Source of the DNA: Cranoglanis bouderius
Lineage: Eukaryota; Chordata; Actinopteri; Siluriformes; Cranoglanididae
Assembly (NCBI GenBank): GCA_023630585.1
Contig: CM042562.1
Span: 12,397,184 to 12,461,183 of the forward strand
Length of the DNA stretch: 64,000 nucleotides
Direction: 5' to 3'
The position numbers and the translations under genes were made by a program. The notes below the pieces were generated by a model that was not told the origin of the DNA, did no database searches, and saw only the letters and a program-made list of their open reading frames with translations. Of the stretch, positions 12,601 to 26,211 are shown one piece after another. How positions within the stretch are numbered: position 1 is the first letter of the stretch; every line of letters starts with the position of its first letter.

Positions 12601-13720
12601 TTTTGTAATGAGTTGGCTTATTAATTTAGACTACTTTAATCGGCAAGTTGTTCAATTTTCAGTTTCCTACATACGCACAATGATGTATGATTACCTGCTG
12701 CTAGTGGTGCCAGTGGGATTTAGCTCTGCCTAAATAGAGCGATGTAGCAGTGCTTTAATCCTTTAGTCTCACCTCCTTATATGTACAATCTGCTCAAACA
12801 ACGTCTTGTGCTCGTCTTCTTGTAGACCACTAACTAGCCTAGCTGAGTCTCAATCTTAACTCAACTCAGAGTTGTATAGCTGCATTGCATTCTGGAACTT
12901 CTCTGTCTCAACTATTTATATGCTGAATTTCTCATTAATGTGACATTGAATGTTTCTGGAAAGTAGTGCGTGAGAAAATAAGCTCTTGCTCTCTCTTTTT
13001 TTTTTCAGAGCTAACACTGAAACCTGACTTTTATCCATTATGTTTGAGATTGTGGGAAATGTTCTCTTAAACACCTTGTAGCTGCACTAGCAATGTCCCC
13101 CTGTGACATCAGCACAGTATATAACCAATAACTTCTCATATGAATAACAAAAACACAGAAAACACAGAATCACAAAACACACCACAAATGTTTCAGTGTA
13201 AACAGATTTAATGTGTTTCAGTAATGTGTTCATGTTTAATGTGTTCTTTTAAAGCAGAGTAGGTTAGAGAGCATGCCATGCACATACATATAAAGCATTG
13301 CTACAACACATTTACACACATCCACACACATTCACACCTAGTCACTGTGATCTATGAGCAGAGTAACATGAGCTGGGAGAGAAGTGGGGGAAGAGAACAG
13401 GCTGAGTGACACGCCGGCTCTTCACAGTTCCTCTGAGCTCTATAGGGGCCATGGGCATTCACTACAAACATGCCAGTCGATTCAATAGTGATTAATCACC
13501 TAACACACTACTACAACTACACACCTTTGGCTGGGAATGAAATAAATGGTCTATTTATGTACTGTATCTTAAATATGATTAAATGTTTTTAAATAAATAA
13601 GTAAATAAGGCTGACAGAAGTACTTGAATATCAATTTTGTATTTCTGAATCGCATTTATTTTATTTAGCTTCTTTATCAACTTTATTCATTTAAAATAAT
13701 TTTATTTTGATTTTGAATTT
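9661..13720. other. Intergenic DNA, nothing recognised
   Basis: About 4 kb without a supported gene, RNA or mobile element. Short frames (for example 10742-10936 and 11338-11538) lack domains and any sign of splicing or promoter context. Confidence 0.45.
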
Positions 13721-13721
13721 T

Positions 13722-13795
13722 GCTCTTGTACAGCACTTTGCTCAACATTTGTTGTTTTTAAATGTGCTTTACAAATAAACATGACTTGACTTGAT
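13722..13795 (+). repeat. LINE 3'-tail fragment
   Basis: The sequence CAGCACTTTGCTCAACATTTG followed by AATGTGCTTTACAAATAAA and a TGACT-type short tandem tail matches the style of 3' ends of CR1/L2-like fish LINEs. No coding sequence is attached. A similar short tail (GCTGCTTTGTGACAAATAAA) lies at 14233-14280. Confidence 0.45.
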
Positions 13796-13957
13796 ATATA
13801 TGTCATATTAAATACAATTCTGTTTTTCTGTATTTAGTAAATTTACATTTTTTTGTCTGCTTTTTCCTGTGATTGGCTAAATACTGAGTTTGACTGCTCT
13901 TAAAAAATCTACCAGGAAATCAAGGTATTTTTGGACATCCAGAATGTTTGGAATTTG

Positions 13958-14081
<124 letters not shown>

Positions 14082-14280
14082 ACCCCTAGCAATTTAACAT
14101 AGATAAAAATGAAAAAATATATATATATACACCACAAAAAGGAATTGTATTTAATTTGACATTTGTAAATAATTCAACTATACATAATTTATGACTGGCT
14201 TGTTCACTAAATCTACATCCAAATTTCTGTAAAGCTGCTTTGTGACAAATAAAACTGAAATGAACTCATTTGAACTGAAC

Positions 14281-15780
14281 ATAGATTTCAATATAGTGTG
14301 ATTTCTGAAAGTGAACAGGGTTTTAAACCTGCAAATTTGCAGCAATTAATAACATTTTGCATGACTGCAGTCTTTTAAATGTTAGGGTTGGAGAGGAGTT
14401 CGTATTTGTACCTTTTTTATGATTTCATATAGAATCAAACAAAACCCAATCACATCATCCTCTTTTTTTCATTAATGGGAATTCTTTATCAGATGAATAC
14501 AATTCCACATACAGGCCATAGACTGTACACTGGCCTAAAGTGACCAACAGATGTCCTCATTGAGCTCTCTGTCACACTGCCAGAAATAGCATGAATGGCT
14601 GGATCAGTAAAGGAATATTTTTCCTGGAGAAATTTCAAAACACTGTAAAACCAGAGATGTATGGGAACTATCAGCTCTTAAAGCGTAAGACTGATTTATC
14701 TCATCATGCCATTACAGTGAGAGGTCAATCAAAACAAAACAAGACTTCTGTGAAATCCTGTTCTTACAAGCAATACATCAATATGACTACAACATTTACA
14801 TTGGTGTCAGTCAAAGTCATATTTTAATATGATCACACTAATAATAATGATTTTGTCATTGCTTATGTATATTGCCAGATTTTTTGTCTTGTATGTCTCT
14901 GGAGAAGTCAGTCGTGTTAGTTCAGCTGGTGACTCCTAACATTACTCCTTGTGATCTTTAATCCTTTAAGTTTGACACAAACACTTTGCATTGGAATGCC
15001 ATGCTGCAGTGGCCGGCTTTGCCTTTAGGGAAATCAGATCTTGCTGTCTGTTCATATCAGCTGAATTTAAAAGCTTCAGCTCAGGACTAAGTCTCAAAAT
15101 GTCTGGACATACGTATATTAGCTTGCATTGACCATAGTTTATTATCATTAATGGCTGTGCTGGTTCTTAAACAATGAGAGGTGAGAACAATTTTTTACAA
15201 TTTTATTTACTATCACAAGTTCACAAAAAAACTCGGTGTAAATAATTATATTTAAATATCACAATTGTATAGTATAATAACCAATAATATGATTTAAAGA
15301 CTATAATGTTGGGGTTTTCACTGGAAAATATCTTTTAGACTCAGGTAGATAAATGCAAAAATGTGAAAATGTTTTGCAATTCATGTGTGAAAAAATAAAA
15401 ATAAATAAAATCTGTGCCGATTCACAAAACCTTCTGTGTGCCTTTTTTTTTTTTTAAACTTTTTATTAGAAATTCTTAATACTACCAATTTCTTTTTAAA
15501 TAGTACTGAAATTGGTGATAGATTTATATTTTGCTGATTAATAATTGCATTATGTCAAATTAAGTCAAATTGTAAGGTGCATTAAATCCCCATCCCTAAG
15601 AGATACTAAGAGGTCATTTCACAAGTAAACACTGACACTGATGGACGGTGTATCATTAAAAATAAATAGTGAGTGTAACTGAGACTCACATCTGAATCAA
15701 GGTAGGTTTGACACTCAATGGCCCAACAAAGGGGAAGACTTAAGTAAATATATCTGTTAAATTAATAAATTATGACAAAC
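14281..15780. other. Intergenic DNA, nothing recognised
   Basis: AT-rich sequence with no supported feature. Confidence 0.45.
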
Positions 15781-15783
15781 TCT

Positions 15784-16296
15784 CACCAGCCACTGTGTTA
15801 GGATAATTTCTCATTCTTGCAGTTTTTCAATCAGCCAATCATGTTGCAGCAGCACAATGCATAAAATCATGCAGATACAGATACAATGTTAGTTTCAGTT
15901 AAGGTTCACATCAAACATCAGAATAGGGAAAATGTGATCTCAGTGACTTTGACCTTGGCATGGTTGTTGGTGCCAGATGGGCTGGTTTTAGTGTTTCAGA
16001 AACTGCTGATCTGGAATTTTCAGGCACAACAGTCTCTGAAGTTTACACAGAATAGTGGGGAAAAAACATCTAGTGAGCTGCAGTTCTGTGGGTGGAAACA
16101 TCTTATTGATGAGAAAGATCAACAGTTATCAGGAACTCAAATAACCACTCTGTACACCCACAGTGAGCAGAAAAGCAGCTCAGAATGCACAACCTTGAGG
16201 AGGATGGACTACAACAGCAGAAGACCACATTAGGTTCCACTTCTGTCAGGCAAGGACATAAATCTGAGGGGCACAAGTTCACTGAAACTGGACCAA
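15784..16296 (+). mobile_element. Truncated Tc1-like element, 5' part
   Basis: The start (CAGCCACTGTGTTAGGA) is a mutated form of the widespread fish inverted repeat related to GGCCACTTTATTAGGAAC. It is followed by the leader and N-terminal coding region of that Tc1-type transposase: near 15922-15990 the decayed equivalent of a start such as MGK..DLSDFD..MIVGA can be read across frames. Stops and small deletions break the gene, and the catalytic half and right end are absent. Confidence 0.6.
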
Positions 16297-16299
16297 AAA

Positions 16300-17510
16300 A
16301 ACTTGCCTAGTTGCCTTTTAAAAGATTCACAGAATGTAACTAAGAACTGGATTATTTTAATTAATAGATTTGTATGTTTATAGGTTTGTAATATAATGCA
16401 ATATAATTGTAATATAAAGCTGTCTGTCGATAATCGTGTGGAGAAAAAAAAAACTTTGGCTACATGAAGGTCATAAATATTTGTGATATTAACATTGATC
16501 ATAATATTCATAATTATTGTTTTTTCATTACAGTGCTTGCATACTATGTGTTCTAAGATGATGATCTACAACCAATACTTGTTTAACCACTGATAATCCT
16601 CAGTCTCTCATGTATTTGGTCAAATATCACTGAATAAACATCTACTGGAGCCTGTCCTGCTGTCTTCAGCTTCAAATTTCTCTGCTCAAAGAGTTAAGCA
16701 GCTATTCTGTTCAATAGGATCATCTCTGGCTTTGTCAGTAAATTTGTAGTTATATGATCTGGCCTTGTGCAAAGGCGTCAGGGTAAATCAGGTATTGTCT
16801 GGCACTGCAGGTTCTTTTACTTCACACAATACTGTCTTTACTATAAACTGGCATAAGCTTGGCATGGTGTCAGAATTGACACTAAAACATTCAGAGAGTC
16901 CCTTTTTCAGCCGAGAAGGAGAGGAGGGAGTGAAATAAAGATAGTTACCTCAAAACAATTCACGCTTTCTTTCACTTGCTGCGTCACCATCTTCTTACAG
17001 AAGAGCTGATTCATGCTTATCTTCTTGACACCATTCTAATATATTCGAAGAATATTACACCAAATTAATTTAAGATTTTTAGGCAAATAAAAAAGCAGAA
17101 TTACTGAAAAGGGTCTAAAGGAGATTCTGTTTTCTACCTTTTCTCCTGTTGAGGGTCATGATAAGGCAACAGACTAAATCTTATTCCCAAAGGACCATTA
17201 TAGCTCTGAGTTTTTGCTTGAAATAAAAACTCAAGTCTGTTGTCACGTTTAAGTTCATCAGTTGCAAAACATGTCTTAGTGACTGATTAGAGTGAGTCAG
17301 CCACATGGCGGTCCTTTGGCAATGACAAGTTTATTATATTAAAATAATGAGTCCTCAGAAGACCATCATGATCTCCCTGCCACTCATACTTACATTGCTT
17401 CATCCTTACCCTGTATTTTCCCTGACCCTTATCATGTTAATATGTGACACAGTAAGGCGTTTCATAGATGGATGAGATAATAACTTTATACATAAGGGAA
17501 TGTCCACAGC
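16300..17510. other. Intergenic DNA, nothing recognised
   Basis: No supported gene or repeat boundary is seen. Confidence 0.4.
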
Positions 17511-17519
17511 TGCCTGTTT

Positions 17520-17785
17520 CATTAAATATAATTGTCTAACGATTGCTCTCTTTATTAAAGCTGACTGTGACTGTCTCAGATGGGGTCAGTAATATGTGAC
17601 GGAGAAGATTGCACAGCATGTGTGTGTACTTGTGTGTGCGCACATGTACAGTGGCAATGCAGACCTCCGGGATCGTCCTAATGAGAGAGCTGGAGAAATT
17701 GAGCTATTATTATGACCTCCTACTATTATGGGACATTACAAGTACACAGCTCCATATTCATTCTCATTATATTTATTAGACAGAG
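17520..17785. promoter_or_regulatory. Candidate conserved non-coding block
   Basis: A non-repetitive stretch with ATTA and TAAT-type words, balanced composition and a TATTATTATGACCTCC section, unlike the surrounding AT-rich drift. It encodes nothing plausible. The call as a possible distal enhancer is intuition about texture only and needs cross-species alignment. Confidence 0.2.
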
Positions 17786-20700
17786 GAACTGATTGATGTT
17801 GCCCTGGCTCAGATTCTTCATACCATGCACACTTGACCCTGTACCACCCTCTGTGAACTGTGAACTGAGTTCGTCCCTGAAATCTGTGCATCTAACAACC
17901 CTTAGAGAAGATACAACAGAACATAAGGAGAAGATGGTATTTGAATACTCTGTTTATACTCTTATTATTACAGAAGTTCAAACCATCCCATTTGTACAAG
18001 CAGTCTGACTTTCTGGACAAGCAAATCAACATTGAGGCTAACATTGTCAACATGGAGAGAATGAAGCAGTGTCTGACAAAAAAAAAAATCTCTATTCTCT
18101 AAAAAAAAAAGTTAATTCTCTATTCACAGTGTGGGATTCCTTTGTTGACATGTCCACACTAGACCTACTTCAGGACCAATGCATATCAAAATGAGCTGAT
18201 GCGTTCCTGCACATTTGCATACCTTTCTTTCTTAACAGCTTATCCTTTTGACATCTTCACAAAGAGTGTGTCAGGCTTGACGTGGTTATAAAAAACTGAC
18301 GGCTGTGTAACATAGGCTACTGTGTATAGGAAAAGTGTTTTCAGCTAAGGTGTAGACTTTACAATAGGTCCTAAATGAAGCCTTTGTCCAAGATGCTTCT
18401 GAGGATCAATTATATTTGCTATATTGTATTAAGATTTAGTTCAAGATATGGTTCAAGATGTTTTAAATTGTTTTCTCACTGAGCAGTACTTTGTAAGATA
18501 AAATATTTGTCAACCTGGTCTTATGCAAACCTAATGTTCTTAACTTTAACCTTTCATAACCTCTCAGCCAAGTGTGTATATTCTTACCCATTTTCAGTGA
18601 GTTTAAAACATTACAATCCCACCTCATATACTTAATTAACAAAGCTTAAAGGTGGATCGAACCTATAGAATCCAGTGACCATTGGCATGCAGATTCTGGT
18701 CACAGAATCAGTCTTCACCCACTCAGTCATCTCATGATCATCTGAAGCTGGATCAGTCCAGTATTCGGGGGTGGGTTGGGACATGCCTCTGGGCAAGACC
18801 TGTGTCTGTCTCTTTCTCTGCAGACATGTCCTGGCCCATCAGCCCGGAGACACATAGAGCAGAGAGCATGCTGGGAGCAGACAGACAGACTAGCTGGAGA
18901 GCCACAGCCCCCATGCATGCACATACACTCCCTAACACACTCTGCACCGCCTCTGAATTGAGCTTAAAGTGCAGGCGGATAGTGCCATTAGCATAATGAT
19001 GAGATACTGACACCTCTCTTTGAGTTGGTTCAGGGGCAAAAAGGGCAGGGTAATGACAGGGACAATTACTCCATTTAGCAAGGGAGGGGCACTAACAATA
19101 AAAGATAAAAAAAATGGACAGGTGTGAGTTAATAAAAATGTTTATTTTAGTGTTCAATGATCTGACCTTTGTAAAGAAATAATATATTTCTCTAAATGTG
19201 AATCTGTAAAAAAAAAATAATAATAATAATAAATAAATAAATAAAGAAGAAGAAGAAGAAGAAACCAAAACCCTCTATATTCTGGTTGGAGGTAAAACTA
19301 ATAACATTGCTGATTTTGGATATTGATAAGTGAATACACAGTATTTCAAGATTGATCCATTATTAGTACTTAATGGTTTGATGGAGAGCATCTCTGCAGG
19401 GGGGATTCACAGTGTAAATCATACCAAGAAGTCAAACATTCAACATACACGTAGATTCAGTATCTTTTTTTTTTCTTTTTCTTTTTTTTTTACATAATCT
19501 TTTCTTTTAATGCCAGTGTTCCAGTGTTTGTCCAGATTCCTCTAAAAAAAAATCAATTAATTTCTAATTTATGTTGGTTTTAATTTGACTCACCCTTGTT
19601 GAACCTCTTTAGGAAGCAAAGAAGCCTTTTTTTGAGGATCCTCTCAGCACAGATTTATTTCCTGAACATAATCCAAGTAGTCAAATATTAACCTTAATAT
19701 TTAAATTTGTACAATAATATTCTTGGTATTTACTGGAGCTATAGAGCTTTTCATTCCTGGACTTTCCACCAACAGAACAGATTAGGTCTACATTGACATG
19801 TTTTTGAGTTATTGAGGTCTGCATTAAACCCATTCAACTCAATTGATCAGTCAAACAGGCTAATATAATAAATATTACAGCTTTGATAATGGTGGATTTT
19901 GGATTTCCAGCAGTGTAACAAAATAAATAAAACACACTAGCTATGCTTTATGGACCTCTGGAGGTAACCGGATCCCACTTTGAGAACCACTGGCTCAAAG
20001 AACCCTTGAAGAACACTGCATCAACAGTTGCAGAAAACTGCTTTTGAGCTTTTTTGTTTAATTATTATTATCATTATTTTTTAGACACTGTTTATCTAGC
20101 CAGCCTGATCTCATGGAAGCTTCAAATCCCAATAATCAAATTAACTCTTTTTACCTTTTTACATTACAGCAAAATCTCAACCATTCATGTCTAAATTATA
20201 TGTTTGTTCATGTCTAATAAGTGTTTACTGTCAATTTCTGAATCTGATCCTCGATCATTTCAGTACCCAGTGTACCCAGTGTAACTGTGCAAATGACAAA
20301 TAAATGACTCTTGACTTCACTCTTGACTCTTAGTATGAACCTTTGTAACTTTACAACAAATTCTTACAAACTTGCAAATAAGAGCCCATTAATTTAGCAA
20401 TTTATCACAACAGTCAATAATCGTAATCATATTAAACGTTTCCACATTTTGTAATAACTTAATTTGTATTCATGTATCTGTTCTGAAATCCACTGTTTGA
20501 AAATCCCAGTCATGAGCTATTATTTCCACTGCTCAGTTAATAAAAAGTCTTCAACACTGTGGAGAGGGAATCTAGTTAGTATCCTGCAGCTTGTGTGAGT
20601 GTGAGAGAGAGATGAAACTCACTAAAGCCCTCTTTCATCTTTGTTAGCTAACAGGGTGAATGAGATTAGTAGGGCAGGGAGCCTTGAGAAGACTAAAGTT

Positions 20701-23420
20701 TGTGTGTTGTCACCGGCGTAACTGACCATGAGAAGAGTTTTTGAGCGGTGTCACCATGCTGAGAGCCAGCAGGGGTTTAAAACAACAACAATCATCTAGA
20801 GCTTGTTCCTCCGGCAGCTTTGGAGGGGGCAGCATCAACCAGCAAATCTTACACACTTACAGAGTGAAACAAACTGTACACATTTGTTTACAGTGCAATT
20901 GTTAATCCAACATGATTTCATGGTTGTAAATTTGTAACAGATCATTTGACACAATTTGCATGAAAAGGTTATACATAGGGTTGGCATGGATTTGAACAAA
21001 ATCATTCTTGCTTTTTCAAATTTATACAAAATTTTCATGAGACCAGATTCTTAAAACATTTTATACCACAGCACTGTTGAATGCTGAATTCTGATTGGTC
21101 AGAAGGTGTTGAATTTTTTTTTTTTTTAAATATATGAATACGTTATCATTTCTGTAGTAACTTTTTCTTTCACAGAAGAAAGTCTTCAGAATGGAGAGAT
21201 TTGTGCTTTGTGGTTTCTTGGTATTTTCTGTTTTATGTACTTCATAAGAGAGATAAACAAGAGGCTGGTGAGGGAATGACTATTTATATTGTAGCTGCTA
21301 TAATGTAAGTGATAAGAGAAATGTAAATGTAACCAGAAACCAATAAAAAGTCGCGCCCTTGTTTAATTAATAAAAATGTTTCGGAATTGTAACAGTAACT
21401 GTATACACTTTGGCCGTATCACGCCGCACCATGATAAGAAATATTACTGAATGCTCTTGTTACATTTACTATAGAATCACACATGCACTGACATGCTGAA
21501 GTTAGCAGGAAGTCAGCTTGACTGATGATCAGTGGTTTATTAGAAATGTGCTGTTTTGGTGGGGGGGGGGGAATCCAGTTTAACCAAAGTGAACATTCCT
21601 GACAATCAGTAATCGCAATACTTTTTTGGTTTTGATTGAAATGTCTAAATGACATTTTATAAGGAGTCAGGTTCTTTTAACCTAACACTGCATATCACTA
21701 CAAGTTGACAGCTAAGAATGCACTATTCAATCTCCCTATCTCTATCCATCTCTCTCTCTCTTACTCGCCACACCAAATGCTCACGACTGTAAACAGCTAT
21801 ACACACTGTCAGTGGAAAGGCTCTAATCCAAAGACTCTTACTGCAAACTGGCAGTTCAAATGTCGCATGAATAGGAGTTTGTCTTGAGTACCAAGGAAAA
21901 TCACAGCTAAAAATGGCTCGCTTCGAGTGGAGGCATGTAAGTGCTCCAGTCCGTGTGATGTTGGATTCATGGCGTCCTCGTGCTGTCATCGTTGTTCGTC
22001 TCACTCTCTGTCATTTAGCTACAGTGATGTCATGGTTTGGGAAGCTGATCTCATGACACATGGTGGGCAGATTTGGTTTTTTGTTTTGTTTTGTTTTGGC
22101 TCTTCACAGAAACATAGACTGGTCAAATACAGACTGGTTAAATTTGCTGCTGATGTGTCTGTCTTGATGTGTGTTTATTTTGTTTATGACTGAGACATGT
22201 TCATATGTTTTGGGTCAACAATGTCTACATCAGCAATCTCTAGGATGTGTATGTTAACCATGGCAATTTACTCTTATAAGCATCTCAAGTGCTTTTTGGA
22301 GAGCGGTCTAGTGAATAGGATTACACTCATCCAGATTTTTTACCAATATATGCATGGATTTGTATGTAATTTATTTTTAAGGCTTTGTATGAACTGCATA
22401 GACAGCTACTGTTATCACCTGGGTGGAGGAAAGTTCACCTTATCACGGCATTCCACAAAAGAGAGAGGTAAGTTCGAGGAGGGAGGGGGGAACTCTTTTA
22501 AGACTCATGGCTTTCTTCTCTTCTTTGGACTGAAAGCAGCTGCTTCAGAAGCGAGAGATGCCCTTGAAGTGCCTTAGGGATTAGGGACTGAAGACAAAAG
22601 CAGTGGTTTGGAGGAGGGCATGCCTGGCCTGGCCTGCTCCGGTCTGGGCTTCTTTTCAAAGGTCAGCCTGTAGCAGAGGATCATCCCAGACTTATACAGG
22701 CCAGGCTGAGAAAGAACACTCACGTTTGATTGACTCAGAGGAGTGTGTGTGAGGGGTGTGCTTGTGGTGGTGCGTAATGCATAAGAATTTCATAACTTAG
22801 AAAAACCAAACAAAATGCAGAATTTCTACCAGAAGGTCAGCTCTGAGCTCAGAATGTGACATCAAATCATTATAGCTGCTCACAGCATCAACAGTAAACA
22901 AAGTAGCACTTCTTTACTTTTAAATGATTTATGTTGTATATACAAGTGTTTTCTTTATATCAATCAACATAGAGACATATTCACTTGTTAAATGTATAAC
23001 ACTGACTATACAGTTCACTGTTCTGAGGTCAAAAATACATGTCACTCAGACTGTTGCTAACAAAAGACAAACATGGAAGCATCTGCGTTTTTTCATACTT
23101 TGTAGCTTGAATTGCCGGAGGCAAAAATGACATAATTCCGAGTTCCCATTTCTGAGTTAAGTTAAACATAGCATTACTCTAGTTCTGTGGATTAAACTTG
23201 CAGCAGCAGGTACAGTAAAGTATTTTCATTACTGTCGAATATCACTATCAAAGAAATAGACAAATCATTTTGTCCTAATGTATATTGTCCTGTACTTAAT
23301 TCTTGACTAGTTTTTTTGGGCAGCGCTTTATTTGAAGGACACCTACATCGAGCCTTCATAGCATGTGAATGCTACTTCATAACATATTCATAAAAGGCAG
23401 TGCATAAGGAACTATGAAAG
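17786..23420. other. Intergenic DNA, nothing recognised
   Basis: About 5.6 kb without a supported gene. It contains a retroposon-like tail near 20270-20330 (GTGCAAATGACAAATAAA followed by a degenerate TTGACT tandem) and short A/T homopolymer runs. Overlapping frames at 18682-19013 on both strands are mutual shadows without a domain. Confidence 0.4.
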
Positions 23421-23425
23421 GTTTA

Positions 23426-24413
23426 GAGGTGTATCTCAAAAAATTGGAATATCATGGAAAAGTTCATTTCGTTCCATAATTTAATTCAAAAAGTGGAACT
23501 TTCATATATTCTAGATTCATTACACATAAAGTGAAAAATTTCCAGCCTTTTTTTGTTTTAATATTGATTATTACGGCTTACAGCTCATGGAAATGAGATA
23601 CTGCAAAAATCCAGTATCTCAAAAATATTAGAATAAAGAATTTGTAATACAGCAATGTTGACCTGAGAAGAGCTCTAATCAGCTAATTTACTCAAAACAC
23701 CATTGCTCAGTGGTCCAAAGTCCTCTTCTCAGAAGAAAGTACATTTTGCATTTCATTTGGAAATCAAGGTCCCAGAGTCTGGAGGAAGAGTGGAGAGGCA
23801 CAGAATCCAAGTTGCTTGAAGTCCAGTGTGAAGTTTCCACAGACAGTGATGATTTGTGGTGCCATGTCATCTGCTGGTGTCGGTCCACTGTGTTTTCTCA
23901 AGTCGAGAGTCAGTGCAGCGTCTACCAGGAGATTTTAGAGCACTTCATGCTTCCATCTGCTGACAAGCTTCATGGAGATGCTGATACCTGCTCACAGTGT
24001 CAAAACTACTAGTAACTGGTTTGCGGACCATGGTATTACTGTGCTTGATTGGCCAGCCAACTCGCCTGACCTGAATTTTGTCAAGAGGAAGATGAGAGAC
24101 AACAGACCAAACAATACAGACAAGCTGAAGGCTGCTATCAAAGCAACCTGGGCTTCCATAACACCTCAGTAGTGCCACAGGCTGATTGCCTTCATGCCAC
24201 ACCGCATTCATGCATTAATTCATGCAAAAGGAGCCCCAACCAAGTATTGAGTGCATAAATGAACATACTTTTCAGAAGGTCAAAATTTCTGTATTATAAA
24301 TTGTTTATTGTAATTTTTGAGATACAGGATTTTTAATTTCCATGAGCTGTTAGCCGTAATCATCAAGATTAAAACAAACAAACAAAAAAATTACAGAAAA
24401 AATGATGCACCTA
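23426..24413 (+). mobile_element. Decayed Tc1-like element
   Basis: The ends are degenerate inverted repeats (left GAGGTGTATCTCAAAAAATT; right, reversed, AGGTGCATCAT) next to TA at 23424-23425 and 24414-24415. Their internal parts (TCATGGAAATGAGATACTG near 23587 and CATGAGCTGTTAGCCGTAAT near 24342) also pair. The element is related to, but clearly distinct from, the intact copy at 6251-7850, being shorter and in the opposite orientation. Confidence 0.8.
23700..24250 (+). pseudogene. Tc1-like transposase pseudogene
   Basis: This is the remains of the gene for the element around it. Recognisable pieces in order are the equivalents of AQWSKVLFS with the first catalytic region, VWRK, VMIWGAMSSAGVG, YQEILEHFMLPSAD, then after a small deletion DHG..VLDWPANSPDLN and a terminal GAPTKY. 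The N-terminal DNA-binding half is missing, frames shift several times, and the stretch joining the second Asp to the Glu is deleted (FQQD and IENLWG are gone). It cannot make an active transposase. The closest visible relative is the protein at 6540-7580. Confidence 0.82.
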
Positions 24414-24579
24414 TATACCAAAAGCTGACATTAGAGAGTTTTATGTAGAATGACCTTGCCTTTATGTGTAGGATAGAAGAGTAAATTATTACACTTATTA
24501 CAATTTCAACATTGTTACTGTAAATTTATTTAAGCTCATATTACAAGTTAATTGTTTTAACACATAATTTCTGAAGTAT

Positions 24580-25409
24580 TGTTAAAACCCATTGGGTGAA
24601 GGTGATAAGCAGGATGCACTTGCAGGGGAAAGTGGTCAGTTTATTAGGAACAGTTTAAAGAATAATAAACATAAAGGACTTCAGTCAACATAAATGCATC
24701 AATAGGAGCGTCACAGTTATCAGAGAAGGTAGAAATAATCCAAACAGTAATCCACAACTGGTAGATAATCCAGAAAACACAGGGAAAATGAATGCGAGGC
24801 TAGAAAGGCGGTCTGGATACCACGAATTACGAACTAAGGAGAATAAACGCGAGGCGAGAAAGGCGGTCTGGAAACCACGAAAAAAGAGCTAAAGGAAAAA
24901 AGCGCACGGTTAAACACATCTAAGTTAAACTATACTAAACTAGAAAGGTGATCTGGAAACCACGAGAAAAGAGCTAAGGAAAAAAGCGCACGGTTAAACA
25001 CATCTAAGTTAAACTATACTAATACTCCGCCTCGAAGCGGAAACGGAGTGGCGTATTTAAACACCAAGAAATCACATGTCCAAATCAATAACAGCTGAGA
25101 CCACTACATGAACAAATGAGGAGGCGGAGACATGACACGAATGAAAACAAACGCACATGGGGAAAAAAAGGAGGCGGAGACATGACGCAGACCAAAAACA
25201 TAAGCACATGGGGGAACATAGAAGGCGGAGACATGACGTGAATGAAAACATGAGCACATGGCAGAAGTAAACAAAACGTGAGTCTATGAATGAAAATGTC
25301 CATCGGAGAGTTTTTGAATGGCGCTGGAATGCATGCAGTGGAATGCGGAAGTATGCCACTCGCTCACTCCTTGCCGAGTCCCGAGCGCTAGAGAAGGGGA
25401 AACCTAACA
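24580..25409 (-). repeat. 3' LTR of the retrotransposon
   Basis: An 830-bp LTR, directly repeated at 27559-28335. It is longer than its partner mainly because a unit of about 55 bp (beginning GCGAGGC at 24794 and again at 24849) is tandemly duplicated. A minus-strand AATAAA at 24640-24645 is the likely polyadenylation signal. Scattered substitutions between the two LTRs show the insertion is not fresh. Confidence 0.9.
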
Positions 25410-25412
25410 GAG

Positions 25413-25420
25413 CCCCCCCC
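25413..25420 (-). other. Polypurine tract
   Basis: Eight G on the minus strand, four bases or so before the 3' LTR (GGGGGGGGCTC then TGTTAGG). This is the position where plus-strand DNA synthesis of LTR elements is primed. Confidence 0.55.
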
Positions 25421-25629
25421 AAGGCGTGGCTCCGGAAGCACCGCAAGTTCCATTCACTTTGGTGGACCTGTGCCCCTGGGCAGGATCCTGACCTCTGCCC
25501 TCCAGGACCTGAGGCTGGTTATGTCCAGTGTCCCGTAACCAGAGCATAGCGTGTCGGGTTTTCCTTGAGAACTTGGACGAGAACTTGGACGGATGCCTGG
25601 TCTGGATCTTGGAGCTGCGCGTGACCTGG

Positions 25630-26205
25630 AACCAGGATCGGAGTCAGCTTCGAGACAGACTGGGAGACAGACTGGGAGACAGACTTCGAGACAGACTTCA
25701 AGACAGACTTCGAGACAGACTTCGAGACAGACTTCGAGACAGGACAGAGAACTCGGTTAGACCGAAAACCATAGACAAAATCAAAAATTGGGCTGGAGAC
25801 AGGGCTGGAGACAGGGATGGAGACAGGGCTGGAGACAGGGATGGAGACAGGGTTGGAGACAGGGTTGGAGACAGGGCTGGAGACAGGGCTGGAGACAGGA
25901 GAGTGAGCTGGGTTGGAAAAGGAGCTGGGTGTTACATCAGCCGTTGAACTGAAAAGGAGAGCAAAAACATATCCAGAAATTAAACCTATGTAGCTAGCAA
26001 CGAGATCAGGAACTGGACTTGGAACTGAACTAGGAACTGGGCTAGGAACAGGGTCGGAACCTGGACTTGGAACTGAACTAGGAACTGGACTAGGGACTGG
26101 GTCGGAACCTGGACTTGGACATGAAACTGAACTAGGAACTGGACGAGGAACTAGACTGGAACTGGGAATGGGAGCAGGACTGGGAACAGGATTGGGAGCA
26201 GGACT
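25630..26205. repeat. Short degenerate tandem repeats in retrotransposon
   Basis: Two blocks lie here: a 12-bp repeat (GAGACAGACTTC, then GGAGACAGGGCT) at about 25640-25905, and a looser repeat built from ACTGGAACTGG-like units at 26000-26210. A 139-codon plus-strand frame across the first block is a periodicity artefact. The blocks lie downstream of the element's coding frame and may be a decayed extension of its repetitive C-terminus. Confidence 0.7.
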
Positions 26206-26211
26206 GGGAAC

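Noticed and set aside
18682..19013. Overlapping frames of 86-104 codons on both strands
   Set aside because: They are mutually antisense, with no domain and no splice or promoter support.
25072..25446. 124-codon minus frame in the 3' LTR, similar to one at 28031-28372
   Set aside because: The pair exists because the LTRs are duplicates. The frames cross U3 and the transcription start and show no domain.
25528..25947. 139-codon plus-strand frame rich in GDRAGDRD and RDRL repeats
   Set aside because: It is antisense to the retrotransposon, lies in a 12-bp tandem repeat and has no domain.
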